64,000 nt of DNA from Lagopus muta (GCF_023343835.1 NC_064433.1:73822823-73886822), one strand, 5' to 3'. Shown: positions 14,401 through 25,882, counted from the first letter of the stretch. Notes: generated by a model not told the origin, from the sequence alone. Program-made: numbers and translations.

Positions 14401-17400
14401 TTGCCCTGCGATTCTGAAACCACACCTGATCAATAGAAAGAAACATTCAGATGGAAAATGATCTACACACAAGAACACAGGCAAAGAAACAGCAATGACT
14501 GCCTCCATGCTTGCTCAGATGAATCCAGAACTCTTGAAGAGCCTTGCTTCCACAGAGCATCAGCAAAATTAACTTCTCCCTGCTTCAGTTCCTCCTCCTG
14601 ACACTTTTTTTGGCACAAATCCCATAAGTCACTGTTACCCACACAGGCATTATTACCATGATACGCTGTGGTGTCACCCCAACTACAGCTGCGATTGCCC
14701 TCCTCTTTTCATTGTCAGGGTAGTGATCTTCCTGGAACACCTTCTCCAACTCTTCTAGTTGCTCTAGAAACAACACAGAAAGAGACTGAAAGCATATGAG
14801 GAGAAGACAAACAACAATTAAAAAAAAAAAAAAACAACAAAAACAACAAATAAAAACCCAAATTTTTAATGTAGTTAGCAATACATGAACAACATAGGTG
14901 GTATTTTCTTAAAAGCAAACCACAGAAGTAAGCAAATGTCTCCTTCCACAGTAAAACAAATAGTATCGCTAGCAATATTTCAAGCACAAAGACTTGGCAA
15001 ACTTTTAACTGAAGTTCTCAACCTCTAGTACTGCAAAATGCAATTAAAATACTATTTAGGGCAGTTCAGCATCTCCATGCTGTGCCTTCAGGACAATGTA
15101 AGAAACATTAGTGCCATTATCAGTACAAATATAGCTGCCTACCACTGGGTTCCGCATTATCTACCTGCACTATAGAAGGTGCGTGTCTTCTTCTTGACTG
15201 GCAGTAGAATTTCTGGATCCTCACATAAATCTTTTTTCTGCTTGTTCTCACCATGACTACTTCCAGATTTCAGGAATGAAGATGTCGTGTAGGACTGCTG
15301 ACCTCCAATACTGGCTGAAGTACAGAGCACTGACCTGCAAGTAGTTGGGCCATATACATCCTCTAACAGTGCTAGCCTGCAGAAATCTCCAGAGATTGCA
15401 CCAGGTAACTTCTCAGCACATACTCCACTTATGCAATTATTTTTTTTCTTTGCCACATTTTCAGTCACATCAGAGTAATAACCTTCATTCTTTTTGAATG
15501 ACCCTGAATTATCCATGGGTGCCTGTGCAAACATAACCACAGGAAGAGGAGGCACAGAATTTATGTTGCTGAGGAAATTTGACAACTGCCCACACACTGA
15601 GGCAAGGTTGAGAGGAAGGGCTGTTGAGTCTTGAGAAGTTGACTCAGTGTCTTGCAGCATGCAGTAACTACCATCTTCCTCCTTCACAAGGCTAGCCTTA
15701 TCTTCTGTTCCCAGGGTATCCCCAACTTCTTTTCTAGTTGCAAGTTGGAATGTAACTAGCGCATTACTCCCCGTACTGCGTCCACCAAGAGGATCAGCAT
15801 CAATCACAAAGTGCTCAGTGTTCAGTGATACGCCCTCCTTGCTGTTCTTACACTCTACAAGGAAGAAAAAAAAAGAAAGGTGTTCCCCAGACTGACTCAT
15901 ATGTATGCTTTCTTACCCACGTGCACCAAGATAAGTTTCAGTCATGGAAAAGGGGAAACACTGCAATAAAAATTAACAGTGTGAAAAAAGACAAACATAC
16001 TTTGAGAGTTCAAAATAAGACAGTGACCAAGATAGAAAAAGAAAAAAAAAATACAATATGGTCAACATAGAGATATTTAAACATCTGATCTTAGAAAAGC
16101 CTCGTCTTGAGAGAAAAGATGCCTGCAAAAACAGTCAACTGCAGACTATAGGAGTAATTAATACTAAGCACACACGCACACCAAAAAAAAGAAAAATCAA
16201 GAGAAAGCTGCATGTAACTAACAGTAGTACTTTTAAGGAAAACAGCACTGTGAATAACAGAGGCCTTTGGAATAAAGAATATAATAAAAAAATCTATGAT
16301 ATGTCAAGACACCAAATGACTCTTTACAAAAATAAGCTAAAGACAAATGAAAGCCAGAGTCTGGTCTATTCTGTCAGCAGTTATTATCTGACAAATGGCA
16401 CCACATTTCATTATAGAGGCTTCTGTTTCTATCATACTGAAGTTGATCAAAGTTTTAAAAAAAAAAAAAATTGTATGAACATTTATTAACTGACTTAACT
16501 TTCTTCAGCTTCAGACACAACAGTAATGAATAACAGACCTAAGAATGGGCAGTGAAGAAGGTACCTGAAGACAAAAATAGATGAAGTCCAACCACGTTTA
16601 ATAAAAAGCAGTGACTGTATTATGCTAACAGATATCAAATAGTAGAAGACAGTTAAGAAACAACATAGCAAGAGAAATAAAATGGTCAACCATTAGTTTA
16701 ACAGAACAAAAAATAAAACATGCTCTTTTCCAGCTGGAACATACATTTTCAAACCAAAAAATCTTACTGAATGACTCAGAATGCATGTAGAATTCAGTGT
16801 GACTAATAAAAAATATAAATGAATAAAAGTGAATAAAAGTGAATAAAAAAGTTAGAACTGTATTTCTGCTTCCTTCTGGAAAGAGGAAGATTTTAGCAGA
16901 TTGCTGGCAACATTTCAGTTGTAAGCATCTACAGAGAATACATGGCAATTTAATTGGGGAGCAAAGCATTAAAAAAAAAAAAAATCATTCTCTCCTACTT
17001 TTTACTTAAAATAGCACAATGTCAAAATAAAGAACTTGCTTTCTGATCCAAAGCCTCTTTCTTAAACAATTGTTAATTGAGTAGGAAACTCACAACATCA
17101 GTCAATTGGGTAAGCATTCATGGAAAGCATTCATACAAATAGACATCAGACTGCTTCCAAGACCTCTCAATTTGCCTTTTTACAGGATTAAGAGAACTGA
17201 ATCAGTACAATAGGAAAAAGACAGTAGCAAAAAACTATGTACTTGTTAAGCAGCAAGTTTCCTTTGCTATTACATGAGATGAGATGAAATTACAAGCGCA
17301 GATGGGAGAGGCTAAGAACTAAGGGAGGGAAAAGCTATGTATACATATGCTATGTAATTCCCTTTTCCACTGTCCTTCCTGCTGTATCTTGTTTCAGTCC

Positions 17401-18595
17401 TGTTCTCGCTGATTACATGATAAAACTAGTATTTTCACATCATTCATCCTCTCATACTGTGCCTCAAATTAGAAATAATACTTTCAGCTTCATGATTAAA
17501 GACCCTTCCAACTAATTTTTATTTTCATTTATGAACTAGTATGCATTTAAATCACAAAACCTGTTTTGAAGTCGTGTGCCCATTCCTTGTATCCTTAGTA
17601 GAAATGGATTAAAGGCAAGGATTTTTGCACCACCTGCAGGAATAATTCTTTCATCAAAAAAAAGAAAATCTGCCACCTCTATTTCTTAGACACAAAGCAA
17701 AGACCTAACAACCCAAAACTTGGTATCAACATGAAGATACCTGAAATGAAAGTAAAACTTGGGAAGAAAAAAAAAAAAAAAAAAAGAAAAAAGAAAAAAA
17801 AGAAAAAAAAAAAAACCTTCACAGTAACAACCAGAGAGGGTTGCCAGCCCTCTCTTTTCATCATTGCTACAGCAAGAGACCTGATTGAACATCACATTTT
17901 TTTGGATAAATAATCTGAAATAAAAGAGATCTTAAGTGAACAGGTAGATCATACTAGTGTAGTTCAGAAAGTCTGAAGTCGTATAAACAAGCAGCAAAAT
18001 TGTCCTTTTTTCTTGCAATCACCTCCTCAGAGTTCCTAGAACAAGGTAAGCATTTGCACAGTGACAGCAAGATTTCAAGGGTGCTTTGAGCATTTGGTGC
18101 AAAGCAACCCAGGCATGCATAAACATCCATGCAACTCAGACAAAGAGGAAGAGAACTGGGGACATAAGCACCACCAGCCTGGAAACTCTGAGGTAGCAGG
18201 ATCACACTGGAGAGCTAAAACGGGAAGATCAGCAACCTCAGCCTCCTCACCAGGTTGCCCTATACTTTTACAAGCCCTGTGATTCCAAGGCCACACACAG
18301 ACACTGAGCTAGCTGACAGAAGCCCATAGCCTCGAGACAGCACACTGGATAAGATGGCAGCTATCCCTAGGGCAAGAGCTCTTATCACCCATCTTGCAAG
18401 TACCGGCCCAGGTTTGATAGGATTACTGCCCAGATAACAGCTTGGAGGAGGAGACGACGGGGTTGTTATTTTCTCCTGGGGCTGCTCGTTAGGTTTATTG
18501 TCGGGTGCTTTCTCTCTGGTGATTAACATGAGCTAGCGCTGTATTCCTGAAACTCTACCCTTACCTGTCCCTTTCAGCGTTCGCTCCTCCTCCAT
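5055..18595 (-). CDS. NOBOX: NOBOX oogenesis homeobox (8 predicted coding exons)
   Basis: Homeodomain transcription factor known in vertebrates as an oocyte-specific activator needed for early follicle development; it acts in the nucleus. Proposed join on the minus strand: 18595-18565, 15854-15165, 14763-14657, 14425-14307, 13543-13422, 8093-7823, 7313-6979, 5419-5055. All seven junctions are GT-AG with compatible phases, giving 2,040 nt, about 679 residues, close to the human length of about 691. The homeodomain is at about residues 231-290: it begins [10 protein letters not shown], continues [16 protein letters not shown] and GVTPQRIM, and ends [12 protein letters not shown], with Gln at homeodomain position 50 and Asn at 51. 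Downstream, [11 protein letters not shown] matches the conserved PPPVRRADLPF block of mammalian NOBOX. The N-terminal and C-terminal thirds are poorly conserved. Exon 1 is the least certain part. Family identity is very likely from the homeodomain and the ARHGEF5 neighbour. Confidence 0.93.
6979..7313 (-). CDS. NOBOX: NOBOX coding exon 7
   Basis: Acceptor GCGTTCCACAG and donor GCAG|GTAAAT; 335 nt in phase. It codes a His/Gln/Ser/Thr-rich low-complexity region (for example [12 protein letters not shown]), consistent with the divergent activation region of NOBOX. Confidence 0.82.
7823..8093 (-). CDS. NOBOX: NOBOX coding exon 6
   Basis: Acceptor TTATTCACAG and donor GG|GTAGGA. It codes the recognisable block [11 protein letters not shown] followed by [14 protein letters not shown], aligned with human PPPVRRADLPF and LMPLLMDVAGSD. 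This is the strongest NOBOX signature outside the homeodomain. Confidence 0.9.
8094..13421 (-). other. NOBOX intron 5, about 5.3 kb
   Basis: The largest NOBOX intron. I see no transposon, RNA gene or conserved coding segment in it. It holds A-rich tracts at about 11,850-11,930 and a TAA-rich short repeat near 12,655-12,690. A 137-codon plus-strand frame at 9,449-9,862 has no recognisable domain. Confidence 0.55.
13422..13543 (-). CDS. NOBOX: NOBOX coding exon 5
   Basis: Acceptor AACTCCAG and donor TCAG|GTGAGA give an exon of 122 nt in phase with its neighbours. It codes a Pro/Ser-rich segment beginning [12 protein letters not shown], resembling the Pro-rich stretch after the homeodomain in human NOBOX. 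Similarity is weak, so the call rests mainly on phase and position. Confidence 0.75.
14307..14425 (-). CDS. NOBOX: NOBOX coding exon 4 (recognition helix)
   Basis: Begins [20 protein letters not shown], the DNA-recognition helix and its basic extension. Acceptor TTGATCAG, donor GG|GTGAGG. The intron before it falls between homeodomain residues 46 and 47, a position common in paired-like homeobox genes. Confidence 0.95.
14657..14763 (-). CDS. NOBOX: NOBOX coding exon 3 (homeodomain helices 1 and 2)
   Basis: Codes [17 protein letters not shown] through GVTPQRIM, nearly identical to mammalian NOBOX. Acceptor TTGTTTCTAG, donor ATG|GTAATA. The exon ends after homeodomain residue 46. Confidence 0.95.
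15165..15854 (-). CDS. NOBOX: NOBOX coding exon 2 (N-terminal region and homeodomain start)
   Basis: The acceptor follows a long pyrimidine tract ending TTCCTTGTAG; the donor is GCAG|GTAGAT. The exon codes about 230 low-conservation residues (acidic and Ser/Thr-rich, with a short [14 protein letters not shown] stretch) and ends with [10 protein letters not shown], the first ten residues of the homeodomain. The equivalent human segment ends RKKTRTLYRS. Confidence 0.88.
15855..18564 (-). other. NOBOX intron 1, about 2.7 kb (if exon 1 is right)
   Basis: No additional NOBOX coding exon was recognised. The intron holds an imperfect purine tract at 17,764-17,815 and a small tandem repeat of GTGAATAAAA near 16,817-16,850. 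A missed alternative first exon remains possible here. Confidence 0.5.
17764..17815. repeat. A-rich low-complexity tract
   Basis: About 52 bases of A runs broken by single G residues. It creates long lysine or phenylalanine frames on the two strands that are not genes. Confidence 0.95.
18565..18595 (-). CDS. NOBOX: NOBOX coding exon 1 (proposed)
   Basis: Thirty-one coding bases read [10 protein letters not shown] plus one base, then a GTAAGG donor. The ATG has a purine at -3 and G at +4. The one-base overhang fits the two-base start of exon 2, giving GAG. It lies in a CpG-rich block, as expected for a promoter-proximal exon. No homology supports so short a peptide, so this is a phase- and context-based guess. 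Confidence 0.45.
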
Positions 18596-18930
18596 GCCCA
18601 CCGCGTCCCTGCCGGCTGGACAGCTGCCGCACGTCCAACCCGCCACAGCCAGGCGCGGCCTTGTTAGTGCCCCGCCCAGCAGCAAGACTTGTGAGGACTG
18701 CGGGGCCAGCCAGCTAATCAAAGCCAGCTGCGGCGCCAGTGACGGGAAAGCGCTGCCCAGAAGCCGCTATCTGAGAGAGCTATCTCAGCCACTTGGCCAA
18801 GGAAGGGGTGGCAGTAGGCGGGCAACTCCTGAGCAGATGCAAGGACTCCCGATAGAACCACATGTAATGGAGAGGCAACACTAAATCCCTGATATGCAGC
18901 TAGTGGTGAGGCACGGCTCCTATTGGTTGC
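18565..18930 (-). promoter_or_regulatory. CpG-rich block at the NOBOX 5' end, candidate promoter
   Basis: From about 18,575 to 18,770 the DNA is GC-rich with many CpGs (CGCGTCCCTGCCGG, GGCGCGGCC, GCGGCGCC) in an otherwise AT-rich region. An inverted CCAAT box (ATTGG, 18,922-18,926) lies about 330 bases upstream of the proposed ATG in minus-strand orientation. No TATA box was seen. Assignment to NOBOX is by proximity and strand. Confidence 0.4.
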
Positions 18931-19004
18931 AAAATCGTGCTTGGAGAGAGTTGGTCAGTGGCTCAATACCTGGATGGAGTGAAGGCTGATGCCACTCATG
19001 GGTC

Positions 19005-19425
19005 TAACCGGTGCTATTTCATATCTTCATCATCAACTACAGTGGGATCCATGCTCAGCAAATTTGTGGATGACAGCAAGCTCTGTGGTGTGATCTACAC
19101 ACCTGAGGAATAGGATGCTGTTCAGAGAGACTCAAACAGTGGCCCCAGATGAATCTTACAAGGTTCAACAAAGCCAAGTGCATGGTCTTGCACCTGGGTT
19201 GTGATAATCCCCGCTATCAATACAAGCTGGGGTATAAAAGAATAGAGTACAGCCCTGCTGAAATAGACTTGGGAATACTAACAGATGACAAGCTGGACAA
19301 GAGGCAGTAATGTACTCTTGTAGCCCAGTTAAAGCCAACCATATCTTGGGCTGTATCAAAAGAAGCATGGCCAGCAGGTCAAAAGAAGTGATCCTTCTTC
19401 TCTCCTCTGCTGGTGAGATGCTTTG
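19005..19425 (+). mobile_element. CR1 LINE fragment, internal RT part
   Basis: The plus strand follows the CR1 reverse-transcriptase 3' half: a stretch like LSKFVDDSKLCGV, then a region equivalent to NLTRFNKAKCMVLHLG, DLGILTDDKLD and SRSKEVIL. Frames are broken by stops and small indels. It is truncated at both ends and lacks the CR1 3' tail. Confidence 0.85.
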
Positions 19426-20830
19426 ACCCAAGAGTAATTTTACAGTGTTAAATGAGTATAAAATGAAGCAAGTGTAGCAGCGTTGTGTAAATGAAGTACA
19501 ATTGGTATGATAGTACAGCTGATTCAGATAGTAAATGTAAAGATGCTGGCTGGAGTGTTAACGAAGCTAAAATGATGCTTAATTTCTCAGAGGCATCCAG
19601 CTGACCAGGCACAAATCTGATCTTAGAGTGGATAGAACCTCTTAAATGTTAAACCAAAGAAAAAAAAAAAAAACAATAAAAAAGAAAGACTGCTTTAGAG
19701 GTTCTTGTCTCTAATCAAAACTGTGTTTACTTACTGCATAAAGTTTGGCTGACTCTAGTATCTGGCTCAAATATTAGCTTTTTCTAGTATTCTGAAGAAG
19801 ACAAAGAACTATGGAGAATGCTTTCTTTCTTTAGAAGGAACAAATACAAGATTTTCAGGGCTGTGACCCTCTAGTTTTTAGAGCAATGTATATATTTATG
19901 TATTTCAAACTTTCCAAATTAAAAAAAAAAAAAACAAAAAACAAAAAACAAAAAACAAACAAACCAAAAAAATAGTACTTAAAATGTTTTATTTTTAGAC
20001 ATAAACCAAGATTTTCCCAGGTTCTTGACAAAATTTTTCAAATGTAGCTCATGCCTGTATTTCATTGCTGTTCTTACCGCAAAAAGAAACAAGCATAATT
20101 GCCCTCTAATGTGGGTTAGCTTTAAAGTTCTTTTTTTATCACATCAGCATGGAAATGCTGGTTTACTTATTTATATTTTTTGTCCAGATATGTCTAAAAA
20201 GGTTCCTGTGAAAGATTCATGCTTCTTTTTACAGCCCACCTTTTAAAGTAAGTTAGCACTGAGTTTGATTTCTTCCTTCACTCAAGCCACAATCTTTAAT
20301 GGTCATCACCATTCCAGCTGTTCCTGTAGCAGTAGTGGGAATGTCTGCAAAAGAGAATCATTACAATTGATCCTAATCTGATTTGTCGGAACCCTAATTT
20401 AGGTTTTTGTCTTGAATCACTCTCTATAGATAAATTTGTTCCTTTCCTGCCTATGCTTATGTGCAAAACCTAAGGTGTTTTTTTTTGTTTGTTTGTTTTT
20501 TTGTTAGTGAGGTGATGCTGATGTGTTTGTTTTTCATGTGTTTGTTTTCACTGTCGAGTGTTGTTCCATTATGTTTGGTTTAAAGTTCTTTTATCTACTG
20601 TAAACCTTACTACTTTTAGTTTGCTGTTGTCAGATGCATCTTATTCCAAATAAATGGGTTTTAGGTTCCCAGTGAGTGAACACTGGCTCTGTGCAGTTGG
20701 AATTAAGAATTGAATCTTACAGTCTCAAATTTTTCTTCTTTCCGTGTGGTTACTTTCCAGATCTTAAATGTTCTAATGATTACCCTTAAATTTTCTATGT
20801 GCTGGAGTACCATATAACAAAAAATGAAAA

Positions 20831-20866
20831 TCTATATCTATCTATCTATTATATATATATATATAG
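20831..20866. repeat. TATC/TA microsatellite
   Basis: Several TCTA units run into about eight TA units. Confidence 0.9.
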
Positions 20867-21162
20867 TGTGTGAAACTCATTGGAGAAATTTAGCTTATAT
20901 GGCATTTAGAATGCATGTCTGACATTGACAGGAACACTTAATTGGACAGATTATGAGAGAATTTGTCTGAATCTTTCCAGCTAATAGAGCACACTGGGAA
21001 AGCCAGGAACAGCAAGATTGCAAGATTGGTGTGGCTTTGTAAGTGAAGACCAGCCTGGAGCCAGGGATGACCCCAGTACAGGCAGAGGTGGTGTCCTTGC
21101 TGACCAGAATGCACAGCTAGAGCGTCAGTGCAGGGTGATGATAGCAGGGCCCATTGACAGCC

Positions 21163-21206
21163 TCAGGCAGGGTGAGGTGATGAATCAGGCAGGGTGAGGT
21201 GATGAA
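21163..21206. repeat. 22-bp perfect tandem duplication
   Basis: A 22-bp unit beginning TCAGGCAGGGTGAGG occurs at 21,163-21,184 and again at 21,185-21,206 without a mismatch. Confidence 0.9.
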
Positions 21207-22834
21207 ACAGGCCCTGGTCTGTCTGGAGGCTGCAGTCACAAGTAGAAGGAATTGCAGTGAGAGGCAGGTATTCCTGTCTCTGTAGGCACAGGCCTACAAG
21301 CCTACATAGGAATGTGGTTCCTATGTCCCTATGCTTAAGCTCAAATATACTTCCAGAGACAATAAGGAATAAATTAATTGGTGTAGGAAACCATTCAGGG
21401 TAATAGAAGCCTGTTGGTGCACTTGGAGCCATGACAAGGAGGCAAGAAGGGTTACCTCTTAAGATTATTCACATTTAGAAATAGAACCATTCACATTTAG
21501 AAACAGAATTTTTTTTTCTTTCTCAGGCTTCAGCAATAAACATACTGGTTTATAGTGTAAAACATTAGCAGATTCTTGTTCAAATAATAGATTTTACTAG
21601 GATGTGTGTTGTGATTCTGTGGAAGGGATGTGTTTTAAAACTACGTATTTTATGGCTCTTCAGATGGGCTCTACATATGGCTATAAGGTTCTTGTTTATG
21701 CACACGGCTACTCCTTTCTGTAGCCTCTGTGATGTCAAATAGATGCCTCAAGCTAATTACACAGGAGACCAGATATAAACAGCACTGGTGTTTGAGTCCC
21801 AGGTCTTGCTGACATATGTTTAAAGGTCATTTCTCATTCAGTGTTCTTGTTCAGTGGACCTTCTTTGGCTTATAAGCAGAGTGTAGAGAAGGAGCAGATA
21901 AGCTCTAACCTATGCCTGTTTAATATCAATTTTCTGGGAAGGCAGGCTGGCCCTCTTAGATAATGTAAGGGAGAGATTCTGACTTACAATTAAGATTAAT
22001 AGGATTCAGAAGATTGTCAACTTGATTCTGATCAACTGAATGTACAGTTGAAGGTGCTAAGAGCTGTTGAGAAGAATTGCAGTAGCTTAATTAACAAGTC
22101 CTTAGCTTTTACAAAGTTAGTCTCAAAAAGCATGAAGCAAGTCAGTGGAGATTTTTTATGGATTTTGGAGGTAGGATGGTGCTGCAGCTAACTAGTTTAG
22201 AGACAGTGAGAAGCTGAGAACTACCTGAAATGTAAGCAAAGTAAAACAGGATACAATCACTTAAAAGCATAAGTAGATTATTAAATATTCCTAAACAAAA
22301 TCATGACAACAGGATGTGTGTATTTTAAAAGGGAGAAGTTAACCTTTGATACAAATAGTTAAACAGTATAAGCATTCTATCCCTCACAACAATAGTGTCT
22401 CCACAGTTTAACTTAAAAATCACCTTGGAAGACTAACAAATAATACGCCCACTTGTTCTTGAGAGCAGAAGTTGAAAGAGTAAAGAATTCTTGGTTTACA
22501 CACTGTTAACAAGATGACTTCTAACTGAAATTGGCAATAAGCTGATAAAATACGATACACCTGGGACTGCTTGTAAAAGATGACCTTACACAGACACGAT
22601 TGAAACATCAGTGATTGTGATCGCTTTACACTTCATAAGACTTGAATGAGTAGGTATTTTGGATCTTTAAACATCTGTGGATCTTGGTGAAGCTTATAAC
22701 TTTTCTTATGTCACTGTGTAGTTTGAGATAGGGCTTTACTTCTGCTCTGAGCTATGTATCAGGTTCAGTTCTTCTAGGCAAGAAAAGTATGCATACTGTA
22801 GTCTGGATCGTAAATTAAAAAGACAAACCTAGAA

Positions 22835-23335
22835 ACTTTCAGGTTGGAAAAAACCTTAAGATCATGAAGTCCAACCATCAATTTAACCCTACAAATCCAC
22901 CAGTAAACCACATCCCTAAGTATCTCATCCACACATCACTTAGATACCTCCAGGAACCGTGACTCCACCACTTCCATCAGATAGCTTGTTCTAATGTGTT
23001 GCTATTCTTTCTGTGAAGAAACTTCCTGATATCCAGTCTAACTTTCTTCTGGCACAACTTGAGGCCATTTCCTTGCACCCCATCAGTTGTCACTTGAGAA
23101 AAGGCCAGCATCCACCTTGCTGCAACCTCCTTTCAGGTAGTTGCAGAGATCTACTCTCTACTCTCCTTTTCTCCATACTAAACAGCCCTGTTCCGTAACC
23201 TTGCATGTCTAGTTTTGTAGTCCCTTCAGCAGCTCTGTTGCTCTTCTTTCCAAGCATTCTTGTAACTCAGTATCTTCCTCTTAGTGAGGGGCTCAAAAAT
23301 TCCACATTACTAGTAGGTCCAAATCCCATCTTCTC
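22835..23335 (-). mobile_element. CR1 LINE fragment, 3' part, minus strand
   Basis: The plus strand reads the reverse complement of the CR1 3' end: AGGTTGGAAAAAACCTTAAG, AAGTCCAACCATCAA, then segments equivalent to CTCCACCACTTCC and CTTGAGGCCATTTCCT. The element's 3' end is at the left and it is truncated on its 5' side. Confidence 0.92.
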
Positions 23336-23730
23336 TAGGTGAAGAGATTTCATTCTTTTTCATTCTATCTTTCATTCTATTTCATTCTTTTAGCTTAACC
23401 TTATATACTGATGACTAATACCACTAGGAAACCTGCAGCAGCAACTATTCCAGAACATTCACAAACTTACACCGCAAGTCTCTTGAAATCATTACCATGG
23501 CTAGTGAAGCAAGTTTTCTTAACTAACTTTGCTAAGTATAGCAATTTGTACTTAACTTAGAAAGGAGTGTTTATGGAAAAAAGAAACTAAAATACTGAAT
23601 ATATTTCTGAAAATATTCAGAAAATAGTCAGCTACTCTCATTTAATATGAAAATCTAAAATCAGGGAAGCAGACTTTTTTTTATATTTTATTTTAATGGG
23701 AGAAGTGCATGAATTTACTAGGATGAAAAC

Positions 23731-23759
23731 TTTATTTATTTATTCATTTATTTATTTAA
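23731..23759. repeat. TTTA microsatellite
   Basis: About seven TTTA units with one TTCA interruption. Confidence 0.9.
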
Positions 23760-23834
23760 ATCCAGCTACAATTACTGACGTAAATAGGCTAAAATAAGCT
23801 ATACCACAGTGTACATGGCAATTAAAGGATAAAG

Positions 23835-25882
23835 AATCCAGGATGCCTTCCTGAGAGCACAAGAGCTCTCCGTCCCTCTGAATAAGGAAGCGGGCTGAGG
23901 AGGTAGGAAACTGGCATGGCTTGGCAAAGGACCTGCTGGGCGTGCTGAAGGCAAAGAAAGGTGTGTACAAGCTCTGGAAACAAGGGCGTGTCACTTGGGA
24001 AGAATAGAGGGATGCCGTCCAGACTTGCAGAGGTGGGATTAGGAAAGCCAAGGTGCAGGCAGAACTGAACTTGGAGAGGGATGTGAAAAACAATAGGAAG
24101 ACATTCCACAGGTACATTGGCCAGAAGAGACAGGCCAAAGCAAGTATACCTCCTTTGGTAAATGTAAAAGGAGAACTGGCTTCAACGGAAGAAGAGAAGG
24201 CTGAGGTACTGAATGAGTTCTTTGCCTTGGTCTTCACTGGTGGCCAGGATTCCAGTATTTCTCACATCCCTGAGCCCTGCATCCCTAAACCTCTAGGTGG
24301 GGATCAGGATGGTAAATCCCCATGGAGGGCACTGTAAGGGCAGAGCAAGTCCAAGACCACCTCATGAGACTGAATGTATGCAAGTCTATGGGGCGTGCAA
24401 CCCAGGGTTCTGAAGGAGCTGGCTGAGGTTGTTGCTGAGCTGCTCTCCAACATATTTGAAAAATCATGGCTGTCAGGTGAGATCCCGGATGACTGGAGGA
24501 AGGGTCATGTCACTCCCGTTTATAAGAAAGGGAGCAAGGAGGACCCTGGGAACTACAGGTGGGTGAGTCTCACCTCTGTACCTGGGAAGATCATGGAACA
24601 GATCCTCCTGGATGGCATGCTGGATCACATGAGGAATGAGCGTGTGATCCGAGACAGCCAGCACAGCTTCACCAGAGGAAAGTCATGCTTAATCAATCTG
24701 TGGCCTTCTATGATGCAGTGATGGAGTGATGGACAAAGGAAATATGACCTATGTCACTTACCTGGACTTGAGCAAGGCCTTTGACATGGTTCCCCACCAC
24801 ATCCTTATCTCCAAATTGGAGGAATGTGGATTTGATGGGTGGACCACTCAATGGATAAAAAAATTGGTTGAAAGGCCACAGACAGAGGGTGGTGATTAAT
24901 GGTTTTATGTCCAGGTGGAGGCCGGTAACAAGCGGCACCCGCAGGGGCTGTCTTGGGACCAGTGCTCTTTAACATCTTTATCAACGACGTAATTGAGTAC
25001 ATCCTCAGCAAGTGCTGAGTGGTGTGGTTGACACAGCGGAAGGAAGGAAGGGATGTCATTCAGAGAGACCTCAACAGACACAAAAGATGGGCCCAGGTGA
25101 ACCTAATGAGGTTCAACACAGCAAAGTGCAGTTTTGCACTTGGGACTGAGGAATCCCAGGCATCCATACAGACTGGAAGGAGCAGTCCTTCCAGACAGCA
25201 GCCCTGCAGAAGAGGACCCGGGGGTCCTGATGGATGAAAAACTTAACATGAGCCAGCAGCGTGCTCTTGCAGCTCAGAAAGCAAATGGTATCCTGGGCTC
25301 CATCAGAAGAGGGTTGGCCAACAGAAACAGGGAATTGACTGTTCCTCTCTACTCCACCCTTGCGAGGCCCCATCTGGACTACTGTGTCCAAGTGTGGAGC
25401 CCCCAGTACCAGAAAGAACTGTTAGAGAGGGTCCAGAGGAGAGCCACAAAACTGATCAGGGGACTAGAGCACCTCCCCTACGAGCACAGGCTGAGGGAGC
25501 TGGGCTTGTTCAGCCTGGAGAAAAGAAGGCTGCAGGGTGACCTCATTGCAGCCTTTCAATACCTAAAGGGAGCCTACAAATACGAGGGGAGTCAACTCTT
25601 TTAAAGGGTAGATAACACCAGGACAAGGGGAAATGGTTTTAAGTTGAGAGAGGGAAGATTTAGGTTGGATGTCAGGGGCAAGTTCTTTACTATGAGTGAT
25701 GAGGTGCTGCAAGCCCAGAGAGGTTGTGGATGCCCCATCCCTGGAGGTGTTCAAGGCCAGGTTGGATGGGGTCCTGGTCTAGTATTAAATGAGGAGGTTG
25801 GTGGCCCTGCCTGTGGCAGCGGGCATGGAGATTCACGATCCTTGAGGTCCCTTCCAATCCTGGCCATTCTGTGATTCTGTAA
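23835..25882 (+). pseudogene. CR1 LINE, long copy with degenerate ORF2
   Basis: About 2 kb of CR1 on the plus strand. It runs from the region before the reverse transcriptase, through RT motifs ([29 protein letters not shown]), to the C-terminal block ([20 protein letters not shown]) and a CR1 3' end (GGCCATTCTGTGATTCTGT) near 25,862-25,880. The reading frame is broken repeatedly. The region that should hold the catalytic FADD motif is deleted just after 25,009, so this copy cannot code an active enzyme. It is the longest transposon remnant between NOBOX and ARHGEF5. Confidence 0.95.

Larger units (their letters stand above)
19426..22834. other. Intergenic stretch, no gene recognised
   Basis: AT-rich sequence with no supported coding region. 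It contains an A/C low-complexity tract (19,919-19,970), a GTTT-type tract (20,478-20,503), a TA/TATC microsatellite (20,831-20,866) and two separate 22-bp tandem duplications near 21,163 and 21,467. Confidence 0.6.

Noticed and set aside
16058-16489. 143-codon Lys/Asn-rich plus-strand frame
   Set aside because: Composition is explained by A-rich intron DNA; no domain seen.
17679-17895. Phenylalanine- or lysine-rich frames
   Set aside because: Translation of the A-rich tract at 17,764-17,815.
18533-18721. Longer NOBOX N-terminus starting near 18,721
   Set aside because: The upstream codon is TTG, not ATG; the first in-frame ATG is at 18,595.
23752-24237. 161-codon minus-strand frame
   Set aside because: Antisense shadow of the CR1 element.
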